A program made the translations under genes and the position numbers. Positions 12,111 to 23,800 of a stretch of DNA of 64,000 bases are shown one piece after another (position 1 is the stretch's first letter; the number at the start of each line of letters is the position of its first letter). Under the pieces are notes generated by a model. It did not search any database and was not told the origin of the DNA. It saw only the letters and a program-made list of their open reading frames with translations. Source of the stretch: Casuarius casuarius (lineage: Eukaryota; Chordata; Aves; Casuariiformes; Casuariidae); assembly GCA_003342895.1 (NCBI GenBank), contig PTFA01000055.1:3193629-3257628 (forward strand), read 5' to 3'.

Positions 12111-14784
12111 TCTTTCTCCTAGCCTGTTGCCTCGGCCATGCCAACTCTTTCTTTGTACTTTTTCCTGGTTTCCTCTTTGCTTGAAACATTTGCTCATTAT
12201 CTGAGCTCTCTGTCCTCTCATATTTATTTTATGAGCCCCTCTAGGCAGCACCCATCTTGTTTATCACAGGTACTAACAACATAGCAGGTTATATGTGTGG
12301 ATAAGGCTTCTGCTACTGCTGTACAAGTAAAAGATAAAAGGCCTAAAGAACCAAAAAGCTGAATTTGGGACACGTATATTGTCCTGACCGACAAATGCTG
12401 AAGGCATTTTTGCTTTGAAGGGAATGACTCTGATTTTCAGATCGGGAAAAATCTTTTTCATCAAATTCTGACATCACTGCTTCAGATGCAGCAAGGATTT
12501 CACTCTAATTGTGATGTACAGTGCACAGCACTTAAATTTATATTTAAAATATCTGAATATCCAAATATAAACTGGAAAGAGATCCCAAATTTAAAACTGG
12601 TTGGGCAAGATATTGCGAATCAGAATGAAAAGATGAGACTTTGGGAAAGGAGGAGCTGCTCTAAAGACTCATTTGGGTTGGTGATGTCATTTTGAAGTAG
12701 AAGGAGTTTTTCATTTTGAAAAAGTGTCAAGCTAAAACCTTTAGAAAACTGCAACCTTTAGGAAATCCACAAGTTTAAATTACAGTGAATCTGTGTGTGT
12801 CATAAGTTATGCCAAACCCAGGTTCTAGGCAAGCTGTGCAGCCTGTTATCCATGCTTATTCATGAAGTTCCTTAGCAGAATCTACACTTCCCTGAGAAAA
12901 CCTGGTAGACCAAATTAGTTCCATCCTTATCACTTACGTATTTGCTAGGACATAATGAACCTATGATGGCGTACTGCATCCTAGCCATTTTTCTACAAGC
13001 TTGGTGCCTTTATTAGTACCTTTCTGCTCCTTTGCTCACATTCTCTCAGAACAGTAGGAAAAGCATTTGAATTATTGAGTCTTGCTTCTTTGGGAAACTA
13101 AGGTAATGTGAACAAGCTACTTATGCCTGCCTCTTTCCCTAATAACTTCAGAACCCTCTAGCCAATTTTAACTGAATTTACAATAAGGTACAGAGATCTC
13201 AGCAAAAGATCCTACAGGTTTCATGAGAACTAAGTGCTGAGTAAGAGGGAGATGCTATTAGAAAAGTGTGCAACATGATATGGTTATAGATATCAGAGAG
13301 AGGCACAGAGCAAAGCTGTAGGAAGCCAGAAAGTCACAGAACCTGTGGTGCTTCTTTGTAGACAAAGGTGAACAGAAGTGCTGAACGTGGGGAATGGAGG
13401 AGGTAAGGATCATTCTAATACCATCCATTATCAAACCAGAATAATTTTATAATTTTGGTAAAGCACTTAATTCTCTTGATTTTCCTTGTTTTTGACCAAG
13501 GAGAAAAGAAACTGAATATTTTGGCTGGGGGTGTCCATGTTTATATTTGTATGACCATTACATTTATGTATCCTAGAACTGACAGCATGGTTCAAGAGAC
13601 AAAAAAGGAAGCACTGTCTGCTATGGTGGTTCCCTGCTGGAGGTAGGAGTCAGTTTCATATTTTACATTGTAGCTAATTGTAGCCCACGTACTGTTTAAT
13701 CAACAGTCATAGCAAGCTTGAGAGAGGGGAAGCAATCATTGTACTTCATAGTATGAATAGCATTTGATGACACATTGCAGAAACAGCCAGAAATAACACA
13801 AAAAGAAGGATGTTCACAGAACAGATTGCATCATGAGCTCCAACTACAAAGCTTAAGAGGTTGCAGTACAAACCTTACCCATCTGCCTAAGCTCCCTACA
13901 CAAGCCATGTGTTATTACCCTTTCTATTTCCCTTTTTGGAAGATAAGACAGCTAGAGGCAAGAAGTAGGTGGAGGTCACTTGGCACCTGCCACTCTCTAA
14001 GCAGCAGTATGAGTGTGTGCTCAGGGCATGTCCATGGCAGGGAGTGATCATGCCCAAGTGGTGCAATTCTGCTGGGAGACAGACTGTTGATCTGGCCTCA
14101 GAAACCATCCCCGCAGGGAAATGAAAAGCTCAGCACCTCCCTGCCTACCCTATTGCTGCCAATTGATAGGCCCAAATGGTTTTTCTTTTTAAAAGTTAAG
14201 TGTGCTTTGGTATTTTTTTTCCCCCCATTCCGTCTTAGAAAGATGGGGTTTTCTGGCGCATAGTTTTTGTTCCCATCTTTTCCACATGCTTTAAATAGCA
14301 TAACACAATGTAGATTTTTTTGCAATTTTTTTTTTCCATCAGCTGTCACAACTTTCATATGAAACACTCAGACAGTGGCCAGTTAGAAATCATTCTGGAA
14401 AGTCACTCCTAATAGACATGTAAGGGCATACTTAGATTTTGAAAGGGAATAAAGTAGAAGTCAACTGATAAAGTGATTGGCCGCAAATGCAGGAAAGCTC
14501 AAAACTAGTGACATCAAACTCAATTTGTAGCAGAGGATGTTAGATTAGTTAAATGGTTCTTCACCCCAGTACCCTAGTAGTTAACTGTTGTGTTTTCCTG
14601 CTACATATTTGGAATTTGTAGTCATTTTGACAGCTATTGATACCTGAAAAGGCAATACTGAATGCAGCAGAACATAAAAGCTTCATTTTACAGTTAAACA
14701 AATGGTAATTCTGTTCTTATGTGAACCAGCTAATTATTTACAGCTATGATCAATTTTATATGGAGTTGTATATGAGACAGTTCT

Positions 14785-15455
14785 GGCCAATACCCCAGCA
14801 GCTTTGGTTTAGTCATTGGGGCTGACCACCTGGAAAGCAGCTTGGCAGAAAACGACCTGGGGTCCCAGTGGACACTAAGTTGACCATGAGCCAGCAGTAT
14901 GCCTTTGCAGCAAGAAGGCCAACAGCACTTTGCACTGTGCTAGGGAAAGCGTTACCAGTAGGTTGAGGGAGGTGGTTCTTCCCCTCTACTCAGCCCTGGT
15001 GAGACCACATCTGGAGGGCTGTGTCCAGCTTTGGGTTCCCCAGTACAAGAGACATTGACATACTGGAGCGAGTCCAGTGAAGAGCTACAAAGATGATTAA
15101 GGGCTTGAAGCATCAGACACACAGGGAGAGGTGGAAGGAGCTGGGATTGTTCAGCCTGAAGAGAAGGCTGAGGGGGGATCTTACCAATGTGTGTAAATAC
15201 TTGATGTAAGGGTGTAAAGTGACAGGACAAGAGGCAGTTGGCACAAACTGAAATAAAGGAAATTCCATTTAAACACAAGAGTAACCAAACACTGGAACAG
15301 GTTTCTCATAGGGGTTGCAGTGTCCCTCCTTGGGGATATTCAAAACCCAACTGGACATGGCCCTGAACAAAATGCTCTTGTTGATCCTGCTTTGAGCAAG
15401 GGGAGTGGATTAGATGATGTCCAGAGGTGCCTTCCAATCTCAACCATTCTGTGAT
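14785..15455 (+). mobile_element. CR1 LINE, 5'-truncated copy with full 3' end
   Basis: About 670 bp collinear with the end of avian CR1: the 'ctggaaagcagcttggcaga' block, 'gacctggggt', 'catgagccagcagtatgcc', 'aagaaggccaacagc', 'ctggtgagaccacatctgga', 'ttcagcctgaagagaaggct', 'acactggaacaggt', 'gtgccttccaatctcaacc', and a terminal attctgtgat at 15446-15455. The first part corresponds to the C-terminal coding end of ORF2 after the polymerase domain; the rest runs into the 3' UTR. The coding part is broken by stops. The 108-codon minus-strand frame at 14952-15278 is only the complement of this element. It is the longest and best preserved repeat in the window. Confidence 0.93.
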
Positions 15456-16365
15456 ACTCTCACTGTATTCCTCTATGGGAATAGAGCCTGTTTAACAAAA
15501 ATCACCTTTCCCTGATACTTACACTGGGCAATACATTTTAAATAGGCATTTCATCTGTATGAATCCAACTTAGTCTTAATTTGAAAGGACAGAACTGTCA
15601 AATAACTTCTAGAGCTTTCCTTGGCAAAGTTATCACTTCATAAACTACACTAGAAAAGTCTAATGGTTAAAGTGTGCCTTGCCTCAGTGCTGCCCTTTTG
15701 ACCTGACCAGTTAAATTAAAGCACAGACCCAGAGGAACACCAGCCTGTAAAGCAACGCTATGACTTCATGAAGTAGCTTGGAAGACACGATTCAAAAATA
15801 GTCAGTAGAGCCTGCATTTATTGATAAAGATCTGAATTAGCAGATTTTAATAGGCCCCAAGTGACAAAATGAAACCTAGATTTTATTTTCTATGTATCAC
15901 AAAGAGCTCTATTACATACATTTTGTGTAAACAGGTGTGTTGTAACTCTTACCAGTTCTATCCCCTGGAGCTCCCTGAGCAGTCAAGAGCGAGGACTCCA
16001 GCACAGTGAGCCAATTTGTTTATCTTCTCCAGAACATAATTACCAGCCACCTCTTCTTCACATTTCAATAGTTCTCCAGAGGGACGGACTGCTTTTCTAC
16101 TGCAGAAAATGCCACTTTCCTCTGCTTTTATGAGTTCTCCAAGCAAACATTGAATAGATCCCGTGGTACTTCTGGGGATATATTTCAGGAGCTAAGACAA
16201 TGAATTCCATTTGTAGATTCAGATTTTTTGCAGTCAGATACTGAAAGTACAAATCAGAAGAGAGGCCCACACCCATGTGGAACATACGCAAGTAAACATC
16301 ACATCAGTGAAAAAAAATGGTTACAGACCTCTGCTCTAGACAAGCAGTTTGATATGGAATATGTT
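15456..16365. other. Unique non-coding DNA, nothing recognised
   Basis: AT-rich sequence following the CR1 copy, with no recognised gene or repeat. The small minus-strand frames at 15958-16146 and 16097-16291 are unrecognised. Confidence 0.55.
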
Positions 16366-16389
16366 GCATTTGCATCGTGATGCAAATGC
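16366..16389. promoter_or_regulatory. Inverted octamer pair (POU-factor type palindrome)
   Basis: The 11-base arm gcatttgcatc (16366-16376), a 2-nt spacer gt, and the exact reverse complement gatgcaaatgc (16379-16389). Each arm contains a perfect octamer: ATTTGCAT at 16368-16375 and ATGCAAAT at 16380-16387. ATGCAAAT is the established binding site of Oct/POU-domain transcription factors, and POU proteins can bind paired sites as dimers. That this site is used is inference; no gene or promoter is recognisable nearby. Confidence 0.45.
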
Positions 16390-18228
16390 TGATTCTCCCC
16401 TCTCCTGCTCCCATTCTGGCTAGCAAGCCAACCTAATAAGGTAGCTTAAGGTAATGTGATCCTGTGTACAGCCAAAAATTCACCACTGGAAAGCATGAGA
16501 TAGGAGACTGTGGTGCCAGAACTCTCAACCTCATGATACACAGGTCTCATCAATTCTGTGGCCCTGCATTTTCTACTAAAGCCAGGCAAACACTGCAAGT
16601 GCCATGGCTACATCTTTTTTCTCCCCCACAGAGGAAAGATTCCTTTGTTTAATACTGAGTCCAGTTTCATTCACAGACACTATTTGTATGAAGTTCTAAA
16701 ATAAAGCACAGGAGATGAAGCATAACACCCCTGTGCCTCCTCCTTGACTGAGAGCGACAGCCTGGTGTGCCTCCCAAAGCAAAGCGCAGCTACTTAGCAT
16801 TCTTGCAAGTCATCTCACAATCACCACGATCTGCAAAAGGACACAGCCCCAGCTTAGCATTCAGAAAATAGTCTTGTCACAGGCAGCTGATGAGTCCCAA
16901 GGACTTCATTAGGAGATGGCATAAATTAAAGTGTAGGGAAGAAGTACCAAGAAAGATAGAGCTAGAAATTCTCCCAAAATGATGCAGAAAGAAATCAAAC
17001 AGAAGAAAATAAACAAGGAAACTGATACAGACACTGCCTCCTTTCCTGGGTGGGGGGGGGAAAGAACTGCAGTATAACCAGTTCCTTACAGTAAATATCA
17101 AAAAACCCACTAAGGTTTTACCAAGGGCTTGCTGGATAAAAGAAGTGGGGGACAGGGAGCTCAGTTTTCTCGAGTGTGAGCTACCAGTATTTTGACATTT
17201 CTTATTTCTCGTTTAAGGTATGAAATGGAAATGCCCAGCTTCTTGTTTGTCCCCACAGAAAACATTTTGAAGTGTTTTTCATAAAAATGCAAAAAAAAAA
17301 AATTATTAAGCTACTTAAGCCAAACTGAAAGCTCAAGAGCTGCTTATATCAAAACGCTTTTCTTATTCATTCAGTATTAAGTTGCTGAAGAGAGGTGCAT
17401 TAAGTTTAGATTTTCTTTCCCAGGCTCCCTGATTAGACTGTCTCCCATGATTAGCCATGGCTAGCTACTCCTGTGTTGCACTACAGCAGATCAAAGAGGT
17501 AAAGCGGCATAGCACATCACATGGGATGTAATCCATCCAGAAAACTCTGTCCTAAGGGAATATAAGCATCTGTGGATTTGCAGATAGGGAAGAGAAGACT
17601 CCGGAAATAAGTGGTGAATTAAAGCCCCCTAGTAGCAGCTGGCACATGTTCCCAGATTGCATTCACGTAACCCTAGAGTTGTGGGGTCCCACTATTTAGA
17701 ATGGGTCTGTGCCTACCATGGAGGTGATAAAGCCATTGCTTGGGCAAAAAACAGATTAAATATGTTTAAATTTTCTCTGAAAATTAAACTATTTTGATTA
17801 AGCTATTAGATGTGTAGGCTGAAACAGTGGCAGCATTACCAGAGATTGCTTTGCCAGGACATGAAGATTCTCAAGAGCCTGACAGAGTCCTGAGGAAGAG
17901 AGACCAACTCTGCACAGCTAATCCGGACACAGAACATGGCACGGCAAGGGTCACGCCATGCGAAGCCTCATCTGTCCATCTCCAAGGATCACATCTCTCT
18001 AGCTTGTTTGCAGCTAGTGCCAATATTACTATGCAGACTGCTTTGTACCAGATCATTTTCAGCTTTACCAAGAGACACACCAAGCAACATTGTTTGAGAA
18101 AAACACGTTAATGCAGCTTAACACAATTCTGAGGAGACAGTCTGAAGAGGCTGAAGCCATCTCTGGTAACACTAAAATTAATTTTGGTTTCAGGTATTTG
18201 GACCTGTCATTCACAATTCAAGTATATC

Positions 18229-18251
18229 TTTTTTTTTTTTTTTTTTTTTTT
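18229..18251. repeat. Poly(T) homopolymer, 23 T
   Basis: Uninterrupted T run. It could be the minus-strand tail of a retroposed copy, but the adjacent sequence is not recognised. Confidence 0.9.
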
Positions 18252-20801
18252 AGTTTTAATAAAAAGGTGAAGTTATGGTCCTCTGAAGGGATGTTTTATG
18301 AAAACTTGAAAAAATCCTTATCAATACTGTATCAGTTTTAATACTGCTGAGATAGGTATGGGTACACTACACCTGACTAACACTGTGTGAGGAAGTTTTG
18401 CAGAACACCAGTGAAGAGCTGAGAAAGAAAAATTCAGAGAAAAATTAAACAGAAAGCTTCAAATAGCATACAGAAACATTGGTAAGAAAAAGAGGCAAGA
18501 GGAAGATGGAAAAAAGTTAGGAGCTACCATAGATTGTGATAATCCAAAGAATGTACTTCCTTTTCCTTCAGACTCTGCCAAGACAGCTAAACTTTCAGCA
18601 AAATATTTCATGCAGAGAAATGTATACACTGAAAATGGTGTTGGTATATCCACCTTTTTTAAAAAGAGATTCCCTTCTCCCTTTTAAACTGTGCTTTATT
18701 TACATGGTACTTAATACATTCATAAAATGCTACTGTATTTGGCATACTGTTCATCTTATGCAAGTAACAAGTGGTCTAATCAATTGCATTGGTTCCAGTG
18801 TAGACACTATTGGCTCAATAACTATATATGAGATATAATTAAGGTTTTGTGTGGGAATTTTCTGGACAGATCAAAATTAAATATATTAGAAAACAAACCT
18901 CTTATATATTTACTATAAATTAATGAGGTAATAGACACTAATCACTTTCTGTCTACAGATCTTACAAACATTAACGAATTGAGTTGTTAATTCTAGGATT
19001 AAGATAGATGAAATACAATGAACACTGATACAGAAGACTAAAGTAAGACAAGGTCTCTGGACCTGGAATGGGAAGGTAGCATTCAAAAGATCTTCCACAT
19101 TAGAGATGCAGCATAAAAAGGATTGAAGCTGAGGGGTACTTTATACACTTCTATCCAAGATAAATGAAGCACAGGCCAGATAAGTCTTTCATCGCTTCAG
19201 ATAACTTCTCAAACTATCAAAAAAGCTATAAATAGCACCAGGAGAACAAAGAGAAAGCAGAATGGCAGCAGCTTACACAGTCTTCCTTCAAATAAGATGT
19301 GGACAATGTCAGCATTCTGAATAGATACTCTGTTTCTCTGTTTGCCTTTTGACATCCACTGGGAGACTGTGTTTCTACTTCTGTTCCAGTCCTTCTAAGG
19401 CAGTTAGATTTTTCTGATTTGGATTGATTTGTACGTTAGTGACACTCAAGCCATCTATCAGATGTAGATTGTACCATTACCTCACCTGCCCAGTCCCCCC
19501 ACCTACCAGTGTGCTAAGAACTAAGAATGGATCTCAGCCACTTCACCTCAGCCTGGAGAAACTCAGGTTTAAGGTTTGAGAGATCAGTGAGATCTCAATG
19601 TAAAAAAACCTCAGAGCAGTTGAAACCTGTGCATGATTTATGATTTGTTTTGACAGAGGAGTTAATAGTTCTGGGATGCATCTGGACCTGACTACTATAA
19701 GCCAACATTATCGTCTCTGTGCCGAGATTTTTTTTTTCTTGGAAAACAATCCAGAGTCATCATTTACAGGGTGGGCCACCAAAAGATATCCAGCTTGGAG
19801 TGCATTCAGAGAGCACTTGGCTGGTTAAGGCAGTGCTGACCTAAGACAAACTGTCATGAACGCATGCAGGCATGCTACACCTGCCTCTGCAGACTCCCAG
19901 GCTCGTCTGCCTCAGGGTGCAGTTCCCAGATATGGCTTCTAATCTGTTACGAGAAATGTTTTACTGACTACCAGAGCCCAGCTGACATTCCTGCTGGATG
20001 TTTCCAGGTGCACCATTTGGAAAGCAGAACTGCGCATTGGGCAGAGAAGACACATTTGTGACTTAAGCCTCTAAATTTCACTTCCTTCTATGGATTTTAT
20101 ATTAGAAGCCAAGATTTCACATACAACTACACAAGTGTTGCTCGGTGGATGAAGGCTATAGAATGAATTGGACTCAGAGCCAAAGGGTTATGGTTGTTCT
20201 GTCAGCACTAAATATTTTGCATATAAGCAGTCAGATGCCATAGGCGCTTTAACTAGCCACGCAAGCCAAACATCTTCTTGAGCTGCATGTGAAGTAGGGC
20301 ATTGCGAGTCATTAAACTATTTGTTCAAAAACTAGAGGGGAGCTGGGAAGACATTCTCAAGTGAAATTAAAATGGAGGAAGTTTTTCTGAAACAAACTTT
20401 CTCCCAAAAGTCAAGCGAAGTAGCCTGATAGTTACCAGTGTTAAATGATACTGTGCAAAACAAACTTCCACAGCACTACATCACACAGTTTTCATTTTTC
20501 TTGGAAATAGGTAATGAGTTCAAGGTAGAGCAGGTACAGAGAAAAATTCACGAGATTTAAACAAACAGTCTACAGTACAAGAGAGACTAGTTTCAGCTAT
20601 GTCTTGTGCAATCTACCAAAACTACAATCATATCCCTTTTCACAGTTCTGGGAGGATTATGCAGCATGGTGACCTGGGAGGGTGCTGGACTCTGGCTCAA
20701 CAGGTCTTATCAAGGTCTGAATTTCAGAAACACATAAATTTTAACTAAATGATTCCCCCAGCTTTTCCAGCTGAAAAAAATTGATATGCAACAAGTGTAG
20801 A

Positions 20802-20819
20802 TTTTTTTTTTTTTTTTTT
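20802..20819. repeat. Poly(T) homopolymer, 18 T
   Basis: Uninterrupted T run in otherwise unremarkable sequence. Confidence 0.9.
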
Positions 20820-23800
20820 AAACCTGAAGCTGTGTTTGACAGACAACTCTTGAAAAAAGTTAGCATCAACACATTCCCACCTCTTTAAAGCAAGTAAATC
20901 ATCAGGTGCATATTCTGTTCTTACAGTGACATAAGTAGTTTGACTAGAAGAGTCATACGTAACTGGTATGAGGGTTAGTTAATATTGGTCTCATTAGCAG
21001 CATCACCTTTGTAATTCTGCACAAAACCTGCAGAGTAGAAAAACCCCAGCCCTTTTACAAACAAGTTCCCATATACAAAGTTTAGTTCAGCTTGCCAGAA
21101 AGTGACAGTCCCAGGGATTCTGAAGTTCTGCAGTATCAGCTTTTCTTTAATGAAATACGCAAATGAATACTAGACAGCCACCATTCCTATTTGTTATGGT
21201 ACTTATTTGCTCTCTCCTTTCAACGTTCAATAGAAAAGTCATTTGTCTTCCATTTATTTTTTGATACAACACACAGGATTAAAATAGCAGTTTCAGTAAT
21301 TAGGTTGAACTACCACTTTTAGTATCCAGGAAATAATGGAAAGACGTTCAGAACCTACAAGATCATGCCACTGATCCAGAGCTAACAGCTTACTGACTTA
21401 ACTGGAACACTTCAGACACCGAGTAATTGTTTCAGGCTGCCTGCAGAATTAAGACTTTGCAAAGTTCTCAGTATTTTCAGTTGAGAAGAAAATCTTAAGA
21501 GGTAACACGTGATCTAGTTAGAGTTTTCTAGCCTCAGGAGCAGTGTTTTATGTAGGTGTGTGTACCTTTCACTAGTGCAGCTCACTCTGCCTTTTCTCTA
21601 TAGCTGTTCTGCAGCAAGAGCTGACTCCTGCCGTCTGCCAGGTCATGAAAGCACGTCTTTCAGTGGGTCACAGGAAGTTTACCTATAAATAGAGCACTCA
21701 TTTATTTCATTTCCCCTTACATTTTTCCCTGCTCAAAATCCCAAGACAGCCATTTCATTTTTCAGCTAGTACTGTTTTTTTTAACCCATTATATAGTTAT
21801 GTATTTGTTGGGTTTTTTTAAAGTGATCATTACTGATATTCCTGTGCAAGATTGCACCAGTTAGTTCAGAACACCTGCTATCCTCAAGATGCGTAACTTC
21901 TAATAGCTTGATAATCTTTTGTCATTTTTGCAATTATATCCCTTTGACCCCTAAGACAGCATAGTACTTTAAAACCTTGAAGGGATGCTAAAAATTGAAA
22001 ATAAGTAAAAGCAATACAAAGGCAACATTTCTTAGAATTTTTTTTCTTCTTTTTCTTTTTAATTGTGTCATTCTGCTTTCTCAGGCAATACAACCAACTT
22101 GCCTGGCATAAATTTTGCCTCCATCTCTCACCATCTCTCTGCTCCTAGCTTTTTTGTTTTCCTGAGTGAGAAGCAGCAGACTCAACCTCAGTGATTTTAA
22201 GCATATGTTTTCCTCAGGTTATACTTGAGAACATAAAGCCCCTGGACAAAAACATTCTTGGCATCCAAATAATAATTAAAACATTAGCTTTGGATAGTAA
22301 CAAGGTTACAAAAAACAAAGGATTATGTTTTTGTCTTTGCCCAGGCCCTGCTGCTGGGTTCATTTGCACACAGCTATCTACACCTGCGCTACCTTACAGT
22401 GAACAGGCAGAGTTGGGTGACTGCACCCTGAAGTTGCCCAACCTACTTCAGATGCCCGTTTTGGAAAGATGAGTCACATGTCAGAAGAGTCAAAAATCAG
22501 TCCCTTACCTAAAAGGGAAATGATAGGATACTAGTTCAGACAACAATATTTAAAGTCAGGAAAGATTAATCCTATCCCAGTTGACTGTGGGAAAGTTGCA
22601 TATTTGCATGCATTTTCAAAAACTACCTAAGCATGTTGGTAGTTGATCTGAAATGCTTTAAAGCCTGATTTTAGGGAGCACTAAACATTCACAATTGCTA
22701 TCAGTGCCAGGTCATATTATGAGTCTGATCAATGCTCAGCTGAACATGTTAATAGAAAGTTTTGGGGACATTTTCCCAAGGTTTTCCAGATGAACCATAA
22801 TCTTGAATTTCCAGTTGGCTCCAAAATCCCAGGAAACTAGCAAATTTGTCCTAGCAATAGTATGTTTGCACTCAATACAGGTCCAGGATTCAGTCTTTTG
22901 AATTGTTTTGCTTGGAGTTTGCTTGCTGAAAGCTTAAGTTAAGACAAACCTTGTATCAGGCAAACTCATTTGGAGCTTGGGAGATTAAAGGCAGAATGTT
23001 TCAGCATAGTTATGTTCACATAAATCCCAGAGCAATAAAGCAGTGGCAACAATCCCTCTTACACTAATATCATGTGAATTCTAGGAGAAGCACATCCATA
23101 GAAGTCAGTGGCAGAAGCGAGTACCTTCAACTATGACTGGATCAAGCATAGGACTAAAAATTGCCAAGGATTAACACCCAGGATATTCCTTTTCAAAATT
23201 CCTATCATATTTCCAAATTCAGAAAAACTGTTTCTATTTCTACCAATTTCCCATCAGACAAAATACTAAAACTCTAGGAAAGGGGCTATATAGTAAAAAC
23301 AATAAAAAAACCTTATTGTTTACTGACAATTTAAAATTTTCTTTCCTCTTTACCCCACACTATAGCTTACATGATAGACAGGGCCTATAAACATTTATCA
23401 GAAGCTTATTGTACTTAAGTTTGCATGCTGCAAAGGTAAGAGAGACCTAAAAATAGGAGGATTTGCCTAAGCTGAATGGTACATGGGTTGTTCTGCTAAG
23501 ATAAGCAAACAACCTTCCCTGCCTCCCAACCTCCCAAATATCCAGACTCTGCAGATCTTCACGTAGTAACATTGGCTCATATTAGTGCTGGCATATGACC
23601 TACTTTTAAGTTGCAGGGGTCAGTAACAGTATACATGCAGAATGCCACTAAAATGCAGCCTGTAGGGATTTGGACTCTGACAGCAACTTCAAAAGCTCCC
23701 AGTGCAGTCCCTCCTCCTCCTCCCCACTGCCTTCACTTTTTGCAGAACATCCTATGCCCAATACTGAGTATTTCAGATACTTTTGTTTCCCCAATGCAAG

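Larger units (their letters stand above)
11656..14784. other. Unique non-coding DNA
   Basis: No coding signal. It holds a C14-G-C5 tract (11879-11898), an interrupted A-run (12084-12110) and a weak MIR-like patch near 13915-13990 that is not convincing. The open frames at 11826-12251 (minus) and 11842-12204 (plus) share the homopolymer tracts and overlap on opposite strands, so they are not believable genes. Confidence 0.5.

Noticed and set aside
13915..13990. Possible MIR-like patch
   Set aside because: Only a loose resemblance to the 'attatccctattttacag...gaggc' order; no long shared words.
14952..15278. 108-codon minus-strand frame
   Set aside because: It is the complement of the CR1 copy at 14785-15455.
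19540..19570. Phrase 'tcagcctggagaaac' as a CR1 fragment
   Set aside because: A single short match without neighbouring CR1 blocks.
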